From: Spirosoma validum
GTDB lineage: Bacteria; Bacteroidota; Bacteroidia; Cytophagales; Spirosomataceae
DNA length: 64,000 nt
NCBI RefSeq assembly: GCF_014699035.1
Contig: NZ_JACXAA010000001.1
Location: 620,001 to 684,000, forward strand
Direction: 5' to 3'
Of this stretch, positions 43,270-52,303 are shown piece after piece. The translations under genes were made by a program, and so were the position numbers. Below the pieces are notes generated by a model. It was given only the letters and a program-made list of their open reading frames with translations. It did not search any database and was not told where the DNA came from. How positions within the stretch are numbered: the stretch's first letter is position 1; each line of letters opens with the position of its first letter.

Positions 43270-45300
43270 TTACTTCACTACTTTCAGCGTTCCCTGCATC
43301 AGCGACGAGTGGCCGGGGAAGGAACAGACGAACTGATAATCGCCGGGTTCGGTTGGAGCCAGGAAATAAATTGTTTCGGACGTTTCGGGCTGAAGGATGT
43401 TGGTGTGATACAGTACGTTCGGCGAGTTCGGTACGTAGTTCATTTTCGGGCCATTCAGATTTAATTTCAGGGCCGCATCACCAACCGCATTCGCTGCACC
43501 GGGCTTTGTAATCACGCAGTTGTGTAGCATATCGTCGTTGTTGTTGAAGACAAGTTTGACCCGGCTCCCCGCTTTTACTTCCAACTTCTCGACGTCGAAT
43601 TTCAGGCCGGGTTTTGTACCGATCGTAATGCTTTGGTCAGGGCCATTCGTCCAGTCAGCAGGCATCGTAACGGTACGTTTAGCGTTAACGGCTTTCACGT
43701 TTTTAGTCGCCGTTACCGCTGCTTTTTTCTGCGTAGCGACCATATCCGCGTGTTCGTGCTTCGCCATAGCAACCGCCCGTGCAGGCAAGGCTAATTTCTC
43801 ACCCGGTGCAATCGCGTTAAGCGTATAATACCCAACTGAATGCAGCAACGGCATGTTTCCTGAAGCAGATCGAAGACCTTCGGCTTTCACTTCATGAATG
43901 TATCCTTCACGTAGAACCGTATCGGCCACGATGCGGGCGCTCAGGCCATCGGGCGCTACAACAATCCCGCGAATGGGTACGGGTCGAGCATCTTCGATGG
44001 GACTACCGTAGGTTTTGTGATACCGATACGTAAAGCTATTCAGACTGTAGCTTTCAGGGTTCTCAGCCGTTTTGCGGTCAACGGGCAGGGTAAAGGTTAC
44101 GTCGAAGCCATCGGGTTTCGACGTAATGGTTTTCATTTCAAACGGCGTTTTACCCGTCCAGACCAGTCGTTGAATACCGTACGATTCTTTGCCGGTTGCG
44201 GCCCAGCCCCGGCTGGTCATCCCCACGAACATAGACCCATCCTGTCCCCAGACCGTGCGGATAATACCCGATTCAAACCCTTCACGAAAGGGGAAACAGG
44301 CGCCCTGCCATTCGCCATTCACTTTTTCCAAAGCTACCCGCATGATTTTGCTATGGCCCTGATCGCCCACAAAGAGTTGATCGGTAAAGGGACCAAAGGC
44401 ACCGTTGGTCGTATCCTGCTTGAAATCGGAGGTCGAAATGCCCATCAGCGTATGGGGGAACCATACCGCCGGAACTTTCAGATTTTTAATCGTTTTCGCC
44501 ACTTCAAACATCGGCTTTCCCGTACTGGGTACGTCTTCTGGCTTAAGTGTCAGCGGTGAGCTCGGTTCACCCGACCAGCGTAGACCGGCCGGGTTACCGG
44601 CAAAAGTTCCTTTCTGGAGATGCGTCATCCGCCCTGAGCCAACCCAGTCGCCCTGATTTTCCGTGTACAGAATGCTACCATCCCGCAAAATACCAAAACC
44701 CGCCGGGGAGCGAAGGCCAGTTGCCCAGGGCGTCATCTCCCCTTTTTCGGTCAGTTTGAGCATCCAGCCCCGCCATTTGGCTAAACTGGCCCCGTAACCA
44801 ATCCAGTCTAGGTTCAGCGTAATAACCATGTCGCCATCGGGTAGCAGTAATGGACCGTAGCTGTATTCATGGTAATTGCCCGACAGCGGCCATTTATAGA
44901 ATGAGCTGTATTCATCCGCTACGTCATCGCCATCAGTATCAACCAATTTGGTAACCTCTCCGCGCTGTGTGCAGAGAAAATATCCCTTTGGGTGCCACAT
45001 CAGTCCCAGCGGCTCGTGCAATCCCGATGCAAACTTTTTGTAAGTCGGCACGCGGCTCCCCTGCATGTAGGGATTGCTAATAATCCAGACGTCACCCCGA
45101 CGCGTACAGGCTGCTAATCGGCCATCGGCCAAAGGTGCTAATCCACCTACTTCCAGCTTAATATCTTCTGGAATAGGCAGCGTAAGGATACGATAATAAT
45201 CCTCTTCACTCGCCGGACGTTGAGCAAAAGACCAGTTAGTGAAGGAGTAAAGAAGTGAAAGCGAAAATGTAAAAGTTATAGCAATCAATAATTTCTTCAT
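43270..45300 (-). CDS. Secreted beta-propeller/cupredoxin fusion protein
   Basis: 676 aa from ATG 45300 (MKKLLIAITFTFSLSLLYSF signal). Residues about 30-420 form a propeller of the glucose/sorbosone-dehydrogenase-like type (GLAPLADGRLAACTRRGDVW, PLGLMWHPKGYFLCTQRGEV and LFVGDQGHSKIMRVALEKV). Residues about 540-676 are an auracyanin/plastocyanin-like domain with all four type 1 copper ligands: His in DDMLHNCVI, then Cys, His and Met in FVCSFPGHSSLMQG. The propeller may oxidise or bind a sugar or cofactor and the copper domain relay electrons. Its frame overlaps the csaA gene only if the earlier ATG (45321) is used. Confidence 0.87.
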   Translation of the reverse strand: MKKLLIAITFTFSLSLLYSFTNWSFAQRPASEEDYYRILTLPIPEDIKLEVGGLAPLADGRLAACTRRGDVWIISNPYMQGSRVPTYKKFASGLHEPLGLMWHPKGYFLCTQRGEVTKLVDTDGDDVADEYSSFYKWPLSGNYHEYSYGPLLLPDGDMVITLNLDWIGYGASLAKWRGWMLKLTEKGEMTPWATGLRSPAGFGILRDGSILYTENQGDWVGSGRMTHLQKGTFAGNPAGLRWSGEPSSPLTLKPEDVPSTGKPMFEVAKTIKNLKVPAVWFPHTLMGISTSDFKQDTTNGAFGPFTDQLFVGDQGHSKIMRVALEKVNGEWQGACFPFREGFESGIIRTVWGQDGSMFVGMTSRGWAATGKESYGIQRLVWTGKTPFEMKTITSKPDGFDVTFTLPVDRKTAENPESYSLNSFTYRYHKTYGSPIEDARPVPIRGIVVAPDGLSARIVADTVLREGYIHEVKAEGLRSASGNMPLLHSVGYYTLNAIAPGEKLALPARAVAMAKHEHADMVATQKKAAVTATKNVKAVNAKRTVTMPADWTNGPDQSITIGTKPGLKFDVEKLEVKAGSRVKLVFNNNDDMLHNCVITKPGAANAVGDAALKLNLNGPKMNYVPNSPNVLYHTNILQPETSETIYFLAPTEPGDYQFVCSFPGHSSLMQGTLKVVK

Positions 45301-45313
45301 TGTAAATGCTTTA

Positions 45314-45652
45314 TTAGGCAATTCTCAGGCCATTTTGGGTTAAGCGTTCGGTTTGGAGGAGCGTTACGGTACCATCATCAGCAACAGCACCCAATACTAA
45401 ACATTCGCTCATGAACGTAGCGATCTGCTTGGGCGGGAAATTCACAACGGCAACCACTTGCTTTCCTACTAATTGATCAAGCTGATATAGTTTCGTCAGT
45501 TGCGCAGACGTACGTTTGATACCCAGTTCGCCAAAGTCAATGGTTAACTTATACGCTGGTTTACGCGCCTGAGGAAATGCTTCAGCCGCTGTAATGGTAC
45601 CAGTACGTATTTCAACCTTTTCGAAGTCAGCCCAGGTGATTTGGTCATTCAT
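45314..45652 (-). CDS. csaA: tRNA-binding protein CsaA
   Basis: 112 aa, an OB-fold of the EMAP/Trbp111 type: WADFEKVEIRTGTITAAEAF, ARKPAYKLTIDFGELGIKRT SAQLT, then VNFPPKQIATFMSECLVLGA. CsaA proteins bind tRNA and have been linked to chaperone-like help in protein export. Length matches the family. It lies between two secreted-protein genes and has no obvious functional link to them. Confidence 0.93.
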   Translation of the reverse strand: MNDQITWADFEKVEIRTGTITAAEAFPQARKPAYKLTIDFGELGIKRTSAQLTKLYQLDQLVGKQVVAVVNFPPKQIATFMSECLVLGAVADDGTVTLLQTERLTQNGLRIA

Positions 45653-45659
45653 AGTGCTT

Positions 45660-45726
45660 GATTGCCATTGGTAGTCATTGGACTGTTACGGTGAGTGATC
45701 ATTAGATGACAATCAATGGCTAATTC
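45660..45726. repeat. Imperfect inverted repeat between csaA and the PA14 gene
   Basis: GCCATTGGTAGTCAT near 45663 pairs imperfectly with ATGACAATCAATGGC ending near 45720. It fills the short gap between two minus-strand genes. Confidence 0.5.
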
Positions 45727-45728
45727 TT

Positions 45729-47435
45729 TTAAAATACAATCGAGTATTGTACCGAGCCAGTGCCATTTTTCATATCAACTGGCAGCAACAATTCCTGCTT
45801 GCCGTTACTCTGACGCGTTTTCACGTTCACTTTTGGGTCGAAACGAATGTAATAACTACGGTCATTAACAGCATACAACCCTTTGCTTACTTCTTCTACT
45901 GATGATCCGGCAGCGATCCGGCAGTACGGAGTGCCAGCGGGTGAACCCGTTAAGGTCAGTGTTCGGACCAGAGCATTTCCTTCAGCGCGCATTGCATCGG
46001 TAACGGTAGCGCCAGCCATAACGTAATTAGTTGTAGGAGCGCCTTGCTTATCAACTGTCATGCCTTTGTACTTTAACACGTTTTCGCCAACGCTGTCGGG
46101 CCAGGCCATTGATTCATCGGTCAGCACCGCCAAGGGCGATTGAGCTGGCAAAGGGACGGTGGTACCCAGGGGGGTTAGCAGTTGAGGTTCCCCCCGCTCA
46201 TACCACATTTCGGTTGTGTTCGCGAAATCACCTTTCCAGGCTTGTAACAGAGCCATCTGATTCAGGTCGATCGTATAATGAAGCCCTGCCGGCGAACCAA
46301 CTGACAAACTGTGGGTCCGTTTCGTTTTTTCACCCGGTAACTGCACGAACGAACGTATCCGCTGAACCTGGTTGCGGGCATCACTGTAATCTGGATTTAC
46401 ACTAACAACCGCAACTGGGTCGGGTTCGGGGAGCGATCCGGGCGCGTGTAGAGGCTGCGGACGCGTACCCGCCTGCGACACGAAAAGTCCCAGACCCGGC
46501 CTGAACCAGGAACGGGAGAAATACACGTTTATGTCGTGTGGACCGGCTGTCAACGTAGCGTTACCACTGTTTGGCATGCCCAGTTCAAGGTGATTGATTG
46601 GAATAATTTCTTTGCCATCAACCCACAAACCCGTAACTCCACCCTGGTCAAGATCGAACCGGTAATCGCCAGCCTGTAACGCATTTAATTTACCGGAAAA
46701 AAGTATGGTATACTGACGGGGCTGCCCAAAGGCTACTTCATAGTTTAACAGGTTAGTCGTGTCCTGTTTCAGAACTTTCCGCTTGGCGGCTTCCTTTGGG
46801 TCCTGAATGTATCCTCCCTCAACAATGGTATAACTCAACGGGCCGCTCCATTGAGCCACCATGCGGGGTGTCATAACCCGATACCCGACGTTACGTATCG
46901 CAACCGTGCCCGTTTTACTGGCAATCATTAGTGGACCTAGCTTATTATTACTGAGTATCTGCCCTTCACGGACGGTTATGCCGTTGACTACAAGCTTTTC
47001 AAGGACAGCGGGTGCCTTGGCGCTACTAATCCGATACCACAATTCAACCGTTTGCCAAAGGCCAGGCGCTTTTAGTAGACGAGAAATGTCCTGCGAGTGA
47101 GCTATACTAATCGATTGGCCTGTTGGTAAGGTCAGTGCTACGTCGGCACCGGCCGTCATTAGCGCATCGAAACGCACCCGGAAATCGGCGGTAGGTGTTA
47201 ATAACGTTAACGGTTCGCCAGAACCGACCAATATCTTATCGCCTGATTTAGATTTTAGTGTCGATCCGTCAGCATTGGTTGACAGCGAACCAGCTAATTG
47301 CCAGCCAGAAGGCCGGGTCAACTGCGCCAGCGGCAGAGGGGGCAAATCACCCTGGGCGTAAAGCGAGCCTGCCAGTAACCACCCCACAAAAACGTGACTA
47401 ATTCTACTGATACCTACTGAAATAAACTTGTTCAT
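45729..47435 (-). CDS. Secreted protein with DUF1080-like and PA14-like domains
   Basis: 568 aa with a signal peptide. Residues about 35-180 resemble the DUF1080 (concanavalin-like, 3-keto-glycoside-hydrolase related) fold: DFRVRFDALMTAGADVALTL and LWQTVELWYRI. Residues about 185-330 are PA14-like (YTILFSGKLNALQAGDYRFD, GLWVDGKEI and AGPHDINVYFSR). The C-terminal 220 residues contain a module with GLHYTIDLNQMALLQAWKGD, which I recall beside oxidative sugar proteins. Probably a periplasmic glycan-binding or processing protein. The propeller genes on either side support this. Confidence 0.75.
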   Translation of the reverse strand: MNKFISVGISRISHVFVGWLLAGSLYAQGDLPPLPLAQLTRPSGWQLAGSLSTNADGSTLKSKSGDKILVGSGEPLTLLTPTADFRVRFDALMTAGADVALTLPTGQSISIAHSQDISRLLKAPGLWQTVELWYRISSAKAPAVLEKLVVNGITVREGQILSNNKLGPLMIASKTGTVAIRNVGYRVMTPRMVAQWSGPLSYTIVEGGYIQDPKEAAKRKVLKQDTTNLLNYEVAFGQPRQYTILFSGKLNALQAGDYRFDLDQGGVTGLWVDGKEIIPINHLELGMPNSGNATLTAGPHDINVYFSRSWFRPGLGLFVSQAGTRPQPLHAPGSLPEPDPVAVVSVNPDYSDARNQVQRIRSFVQLPGEKTKRTHSLSVGSPAGLHYTIDLNQMALLQAWKGDFANTTEMWYERGEPQLLTPLGTTVPLPAQSPLAVLTDESMAWPDSVGENVLKYKGMTVDKQGAPTTNYVMAGATVTDAMRAEGNALVRTLTLTGSPAGTPYCRIAAGSSVEEVSKGLYAVNDRSYYIRFDPKVNVKTRQSNGKQELLLPVDMKNGTGSVQYSIVF

Positions 47436-47589
47436 ACGATTGGCAAAAAGCAGCCTCTATTATTATACTCGTCAAATTTACGTAAAGTCAACGTTTACTA
47501 AACGTGCTAAAAACTTTTGTTGATATAGACCGTTTACCGCATAGCATTAGTATCCCCTGTTTGGGTTCCAGCTCAATTAACTTCTTACC

Positions 47590-48948
47590 ATGAAAATTAC
47601 GTTACTTTTCCTGACGGCCATCACAACTACTACGTTCGTAGGCCTGGCCAATACCCCTCCAGAAAAGACACCTCGTTCAAAATCAACTCCTGCTAAAAGT
47701 AGTCGTTTGTCTCGATCTACCATGGCCGATGAGTCTGCTATAAAACTTGCTAATGGGTTTCAGGCTACTATTTTCGCCGATAATATTGGTAAAGCGCGGC
47801 ACATTGCGGTTGACAAGGCAGGTACTGTTTTTATAAAGCTGGAGAAACTTAATGACGGCAAAGGCATTGCTGAACTGATTGATAGCAATGGCGACGGACG
47901 CGCTGACCAGACAATAATGTTCGGGAATAACACGGGCACGGGTATGGCTATTTTCAACGACTATCTCTATGCCTCGTCTGATACGTCGGTTTATCGGTAT
48001 AAACTAACGAACGGCAAAGTCATAGAAACAGCAGCCGCTGAGCCCATTGTTGTCGGTCTTACCCTACAGCGCCAGCACGCCAGTAAGTCGCTGGCTATAT
48101 CACCCGATGGAAAGTTATTTGTCAATTTTGGCGCTCCGTCGAACGCCTGTCAGGAAAAAGACCGGCAAAAAGGATCGAAAGGAATGGATCCCTGCCCAAT
48201 TCTGGAAGAATATGGCGGCATTTGGCAATTTGACGCCAATAAGCTGAACCAGCACAAAGCCGATGGAAAACGCTACGCTACTGGTATACGTAACGCCGTT
48301 GCGCTTGACTGGAATACGGCCACCAATACGCTGTATGCCATGCAACACGGTCGTGACAATCTCAACAACTGGGGCGGTGTATTTACCGATGAAGTTAGCG
48401 CTGAACTACCGTCTGAAGAATTTCTGATGGTAAAGGAAGGATCAGATTTTGGTTGGCCGTATTGTTACAATAACCACCTTACAAATAAAAAGTTACTCGC
48501 CCCGGAATATGGTGGGGACGGTACGAAAGAAGATCGTTGTGCCGGAAAAGAAAAACCCATTATGGCCTTTCCTGGTCACTGGGCACCGAATGACCTATTG
48601 TTTTACACGGGCAACCAATTCCCGGCCCGTTACAAAAATGGGGCCTTTATCTGCTTTCACGGCTCCTGGAATCGCGCTCCGTTGAAACAGGGAGGCTATT
48701 TCGTTGCGTTCGTTCCGTTTGGGAAAGACGGGCGCCCGTCGGGTAAATACGAAGTATTTGCCGAAAACTTCGCCGGGGTGCCCGAACAAGGTCAGCCCGG
48801 TACCAATGTTAACGCTGGGAAACTTGACTTAGCCAGCCCCGGCGACGCGAAAGCCCGACCGGTAGGACTTGCCCAAGGTCCTGATGGCTCGCTTTATATC
48901 ACTGATTCAGTAAAAGGCAAAGTCTGGCGCGTAATGGCGAAGAAATAG
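47590..48948 (+). CDS. Secreted PQQ-type sugar (L-sorbosone) dehydrogenase-like propeller protein
   Basis: 452 aa. A signal peptide (MKITLLFLTAITTTTFVGLA) is followed by a six-bladed propeller: GFQATIFADNIGKARHIAVD, ATGIRNAVALDWNTATNTLY, GRDNLNNWGGVFTDE, FGWPYCYNNHLT and the closing GLAQGPDGSLYITDSVKGKV. These match the sorbosone dehydrogenase family, which uses PQQ. A Cys-containing loop (CQEKDRQKGSKGMDPCPI) is seen. It is divergent from the PA14 gene with 154 bp between, which should contain both promoters. Confidence 0.9.
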   Translation: MKITLLFLTAITTTTFVGLANTPPEKTPRSKSTPAKSSRLSRSTMADESAIKLANGFQATIFADNIGKARHIAVDKAGTVFIKLEKLNDGKGIAELIDSNGDGRADQTIMFGNNTGTGMAIFNDYLYASSDTSVYRYKLTNGKVIETAAAEPIVVGLTLQRQHASKSLAISPDGKLFVNFGAPSNACQEKDRQKGSKGMDPCPILEEYGGIWQFDANKLNQHKADGKRYATGIRNAVALDWNTATNTLYAMQHGRDNLNNWGGVFTDEVSAELPSEEFLMVKEGSDFGWPYCYNNHLTNKKLLAPEYGGDGTKEDRCAGKEKPIMAFPGHWAPNDLLFYTGNQFPARYKNGAFICFHGSWNRAPLKQGGYFVAFVPFGKDGRPSGKYEVFAENFAGVPEQGQPGTNVNAGKLDLASPGDAKARPVGLAQGPDGSLYITDSVKGKVWRVMAKK

Positions 48949-48962
48949 CGCTAATCCTAATC

Positions 48963-49028
48963 TAGTACTGACCGTCCCGTTCTGGAGTGATAGAAAATGA
49001 TCGCTCCAGAACGGGACGGTCAGTATTA
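48963..49028. terminator. Long bidirectional hairpin between convergent genes
   Basis: Bases 48966-48987 are the exact reverse complement of 49004-49025, extended inward by four pairs (one G-T wobble) and outward by three; the loop is 8 nt (48992-48999). It lies between the sorbosone-dehydrogenase-like gene and the TonB receptor gene, so it can stop both transcripts, although neither side has a strong T-tract. Confidence 0.8.
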
Positions 49029-49064
49029 CACGTAGCAGTTACCTGGCATTAATCGGTAAATTCG

Positions 49065-51626
49065 TTAAAAATGGGGCTCCCACACTAAATTGGTGTAGTA
49101 GAGACCACCTACCGACGGACCACCGATGAATGTATAGTAAGGCTGATTCAGAATATTCGTTCCTCCTGCCTTTACCAAAAGATTTAGCTTCGCGAGTCGG
49201 TAACTGACCTGCGCATCCAGCGTATTGATGGGTGCCACCGTACCCGTGGCCAATTCTGATTGCCACAAAAATGCGTCCTGATGTTTATAGTTCACCGAAA
49301 AGCCAATACCTCGCCATAGATTACCATTCGATACGTTTACGTTCGTGATCCAGCGGGGCGTATTGAACGAACTCTCCAGACCGTCACCGTTTTCAGCTCG
49401 GTCGAGTTGGGCAAATGCGGCATTCCCTCCCACCGACCAGTTTTGGGTCAGGCTGTACCGCAGGCCTAAGCTGGCGCCGTAATTGAACACGCGGGTTTGG
49501 GAGTTAGTCCATAACCGGTATCGGTCCTGAGTGTTCGCTGACGAAAAATAATAGGCTAACGAATCAGGATTAGTGCCTCTGGCCAGATTGGCATTCACCT
49601 GCGCAATGAAATTTTTATACGTCGAGTAATACGCGTCAACGTCCACAAAGAGTCTTTGCTTAAAAAGTATGCCCTTGTAGCCTACTTCAAAACTATTGAC
49701 CTGTTCGGGTTTCAGATACGTATAGGGGCTTTGCTTCAGGAGCCCTTTATTTTTCTGGATAGCCTGATTTGTCGTCAGTCCGTTGGTGTTGACATCGGTG
49801 GTAATCGCTGCCTGAAAGGCGTTGATCGAGGTGACCAGATAAGCGTTCTCATAAATCCCCTGCGACATGATTGGTAAGCCGCCAACGCGTTTAACTCCAC
49901 CCGAATTAATATTGGTGAACCCTTCGAATAAAGACGGGAATCGATACCCATTCTGGTACGAGACGCGAATGTTGTGATTGTCCGTTGGCGAATACACCAT
50001 CGATAATCGTGGATTCAGTCGGGCATCGAAATAGTAGTTTTTATCGAGTCGCAACGACCCAGCCACCTTCAGTTTATCCTCAAAAAATGTCCGGCTCAAT
50101 TGAACAAAGCCGCCGGTCTTACCATAGACCAGATTTTTGCCCGGCTCCGTAGGGTTGATGAAATAGTTTCCATCGGGAAAAACTACGTACCGCCGGAAAT
50201 CGAATCCTGCCTGAATTGTAATACCCGTCTGCTGCCGGAACCGTTGCCACATCACCCGCGTTGGCTCGACCTGACCTTCCACATGGTACATCCAGGATTG
50301 CACCCGCAAGGCTGCGCCAATGTCCCAGTTGTTAATATCACGGAGTTTGGTAATCAGGTCATTGAAAGCTGGCGTGCCCGGTACCGGCCGCCCTCTGTCG
50401 GCTATTGCTCGGGCGTCCCATAATGCATCGTTCACGACGGCCCCGGCTCTGGTATCGGCATTGAACTGGTTGGTAAAATCAGTAAACCACTGATTATCGG
50501 TTTTAAACGACTTATCGATATTTTCGGCCATTGACCGGATGTTATAGGAGTCACCTGTGTTTTCGCGGCTCCGGTAGGCGCGAATCTGCACGGAAGGCGA
50601 GGTCAGGGTCAGACTATGCTGGTCGAGTCGGTAGTTATCGAGTCGAAAGCGATTCGTGCGCTGATATACGTTATCCAGCGTGGCTCCCTGATACGTATAG
50701 GCCAGCTCAATCGTGGGCGAAAAACGATAGTGTAGAGACAAATCACCTCGCAGGTTCTGTAACCGATAATCCGTAGCGTCGGCCTCGTAATAACCCGTTC
50801 GGCCAATACTGTAGCGTTTACCACCTAACGTGAGCGTTCGCCGGTTGGCGGCTTCATTCCCATAGCCATTGACAGGGTCGTAGGCTGGATTATCAGCACC
50901 AAATAAACCCAGAGACGCGTTGCCATTGGGATTCAAATCATCCCGATTACCCGCTACCCAGTCGTAACCCTTCTGATAAACCAGGTTCACTTTGACTGCA
51001 AAACGCTCGCCAATCCGACGGGCATAGCGAATACTGGTTTCTGAGTAAATCTTGGGCTTTAGGGCGTCATTCCCTACGTGGTTGAGCCCTGTTTTCTGAC
51101 CGATACTCAAGCCTTCTGAATTGAAAGGATTACGGGTTAGAATGTTGACCAGTCCATTCAGCGCGTTCATACCGTAGAGGGCCGAAGCAACACCGGGCAC
51201 AAGTTCAACTTGTTGAATGTCCAGGTCTGAGGGTGCCAATGCGCTGGCAATGGGCGCGCCGATGTGAGGAGCTTGATTATCGCGCCCATCGACCAGTTGA
51301 ACAAACCGAACATTGGTTGTGGTCGCAAATCCCCTGGTGTTATACACTTTAAAACCTAGGCTGGAGGTAAGCAGCTGAACGCCCTTGATGTTCTCAATAG
51401 CATCGAAATACGAGGGTTGCGCTGATAGTCGGATGCGTCGGGCATCAATCACGTCGACACTTACCGGTGATTTCAGGACGCTTTCCGACACCCTCGAAGC
51501 CGTTACAACAATCTCATTCAGTTGAATTTTACGTAACGAATCCGCTGGATTGCCAGTGCTGTCGGTCTGGGCAGTAGTCTGCGTAATTCCACAAATGACT
51601 AGTATTAAAAAGAAGAGGTATTTCAT
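49065..51626 (-). CDS. TonB-dependent outer-membrane receptor (candidate oxyanion receptor)
   Basis: 853 aa. There is a signal peptide (MKYLFFLILVICGITQTTA), then a TonB-box-like start (LNEIVVTASR), a plug domain (about 55-170, with VSVDVIDARRI, FDAIENIKGVQLL and ASALYGMNALNGLVNILTRNPF) and a 22-strand barrel ending WEPHF. There is no N-terminal CarboxypepD-regulatory domain and no adjacent SusD-like gene, so it is not a typical glycan system. Directly before its start is a palindrome of two ModE-like boxes, and the ModE-like regulator gene is upstream on the same strand. Molybdate or tungstate (or a carrier of them) is therefore the favoured ligand by inference. Confidence 0.9.
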   Translation of the reverse strand: MKYLFFLILVICGITQTTAQTDSTGNPADSLRKIQLNEIVVTASRVSESVLKSPVSVDVIDARRIRLSAQPSYFDAIENIKGVQLLTSSLGFKVYNTRGFATTTNVRFVQLVDGRDNQAPHIGAPIASALAPSDLDIQQVELVPGVASALYGMNALNGLVNILTRNPFNSEGLSIGQKTGLNHVGNDALKPKIYSETSIRYARRIGERFAVKVNLVYQKGYDWVAGNRDDLNPNGNASLGLFGADNPAYDPVNGYGNEAANRRTLTLGGKRYSIGRTGYYEADATDYRLQNLRGDLSLHYRFSPTIELAYTYQGATLDNVYQRTNRFRLDNYRLDQHSLTLTSPSVQIRAYRSRENTGDSYNIRSMAENIDKSFKTDNQWFTDFTNQFNADTRAGAVVNDALWDARAIADRGRPVPGTPAFNDLITKLRDINNWDIGAALRVQSWMYHVEGQVEPTRVMWQRFRQQTGITIQAGFDFRRYVVFPDGNYFINPTEPGKNLVYGKTGGFVQLSRTFFEDKLKVAGSLRLDKNYYFDARLNPRLSMVYSPTDNHNIRVSYQNGYRFPSLFEGFTNINSGGVKRVGGLPIMSQGIYENAYLVTSINAFQAAITTDVNTNGLTTNQAIQKNKGLLKQSPYTYLKPEQVNSFEVGYKGILFKQRLFVDVDAYYSTYKNFIAQVNANLARGTNPDSLAYYFSSANTQDRYRLWTNSQTRVFNYGASLGLRYSLTQNWSVGGNAAFAQLDRAENGDGLESSFNTPRWITNVNVSNGNLWRGIGFSVNYKHQDAFLWQSELATGTVAPINTLDAQVSYRLAKLNLLVKAGGTNILNQPYYTFIGGPSVGGLYYTNLVWEPHF

Positions 51627-51631
51627 TAGCT

Positions 51632-51686
51632 AGCGTTATTTCCCGTGAAATATAACGAATCGTTATATTTCACGGGAAATAACGCT
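51632..51686 (-). promoter_or_regulatory. 55-bp palindrome: two ModE-like operator boxes before the TonB receptor gene
   Basis: 51632-51658 is the exact reverse complement of 51660-51686 around a single central base. It contains two 24-bp boxes, 51634-51657 and 51661-51684, each of form CGTTAT-N12-ATAACG, the form I recall for the E. coli ModE operator. The palindrome ends 5 bp before the receptor ATG (51626), so binding there, or a hairpin in the mRNA leader, could block expression. Confidence 0.6.
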
Positions 51687-51719
51687 CAGTACTTTCATCA
51701 ATAAAAGCAAAAAAGTGAG

Positions 51720-52070
51720 TTAGTGGGGCAGATTAGCTAATTCGTCCGTCAGAAATTGCTGAAAACGACTTTGCAGAGCGCGATAATGAACGAGGTATTT
51801 TTCACCTTCTTCCGTTACAATAGCGCCCCCGCCGGTTGAGCCCCCCGTTTGCGTCGTCACCAGGGGCGCATCAGCCTGAGTGTTCATGGAATGCACCAAA
51901 TCCCAGGCTCGTTTGTAAGACATATTCATGGCTTTGGCCGCCTGATTGATCGAACCAGTACGTTGAATATGACTAAGCAAGTCCAGGCGCCCGATTCCCA
52001 TGAATCGTTCGGCACCGTCAGTAGATTCTGTTTCAAGCCATATACGGCCGTTTATACGGAGGTTATTCAT
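51720..52070 (-). CDS. ModE-like winged-helix transcriptional regulator (single domain)
   Basis: 116 aa. It matches the N-terminal DNA-binding domain of ModE: IGRLDLLSHIQRTGSINQAA (helices 1-2), then AMNMSYKRAWDLVHSMN (recognition helix, about 47-63), and the Gly-rich wing TTQTGGSTGGGAIVTEEGE (73-90). The C-terminal molybdate-binding MOP domains of E. coli ModE are missing, so it cannot bind molybdate in the same way. It sits 94 bp before the receptor start on the same strand, with ModE-like boxes between. Confidence 0.87.
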   Translation of the reverse strand: MNNLRINGRIWLETESTDGAERFMGIGRLDLLSHIQRTGSINQAAKAMNMSYKRAWDLVHSMNTQADAPLVTTQTGGSTGGGAIVTEEGEKYLVHYRALQSRFQQFLTDELANLPH

Positions 52071-52133
52071 AGAACGATACGTATGTGTCCAGCGCGGCTA
52101 AATTACAACGATAGATGAATAGTTGCTTGATCA

Positions 52134-52160
52134 TATAGCGACATATCGCCTACCGCTATA
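52134..52160. promoter_or_regulatory. Inverted repeat upstream of the ModE-like gene
   Basis: TATAGCG (52134-52140) and CGCTATA (52154-52160) are perfect inverted 7-mers 13 bp apart, 64 bp upstream of the regulator start. Their orientation (ATAGCG first) is opposite to ModE boxes. Possible operator or chance. Confidence 0.3.
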
Positions 52161-52303
52161 ATTATTACAAAGATCATCGCGATTCCAGAGCCTCCAGTTG
52201 TACCTTTCGGACGATAGTTTTCTCGCCTTGTTCACCCTTTATCGCACTGGCGATTGCGGCTGTATTGGTTGTAGTAAACATGTGCCGAAGTATTGAAAAG
52301 TGA

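Noticed and set aside
44017..44559. 180-codon plus-strand frame opposite the propeller-cupredoxin gene
   Set aside because: Entirely antisense to a gene with a signal peptide and copper ligands; no promoter or domain seen.
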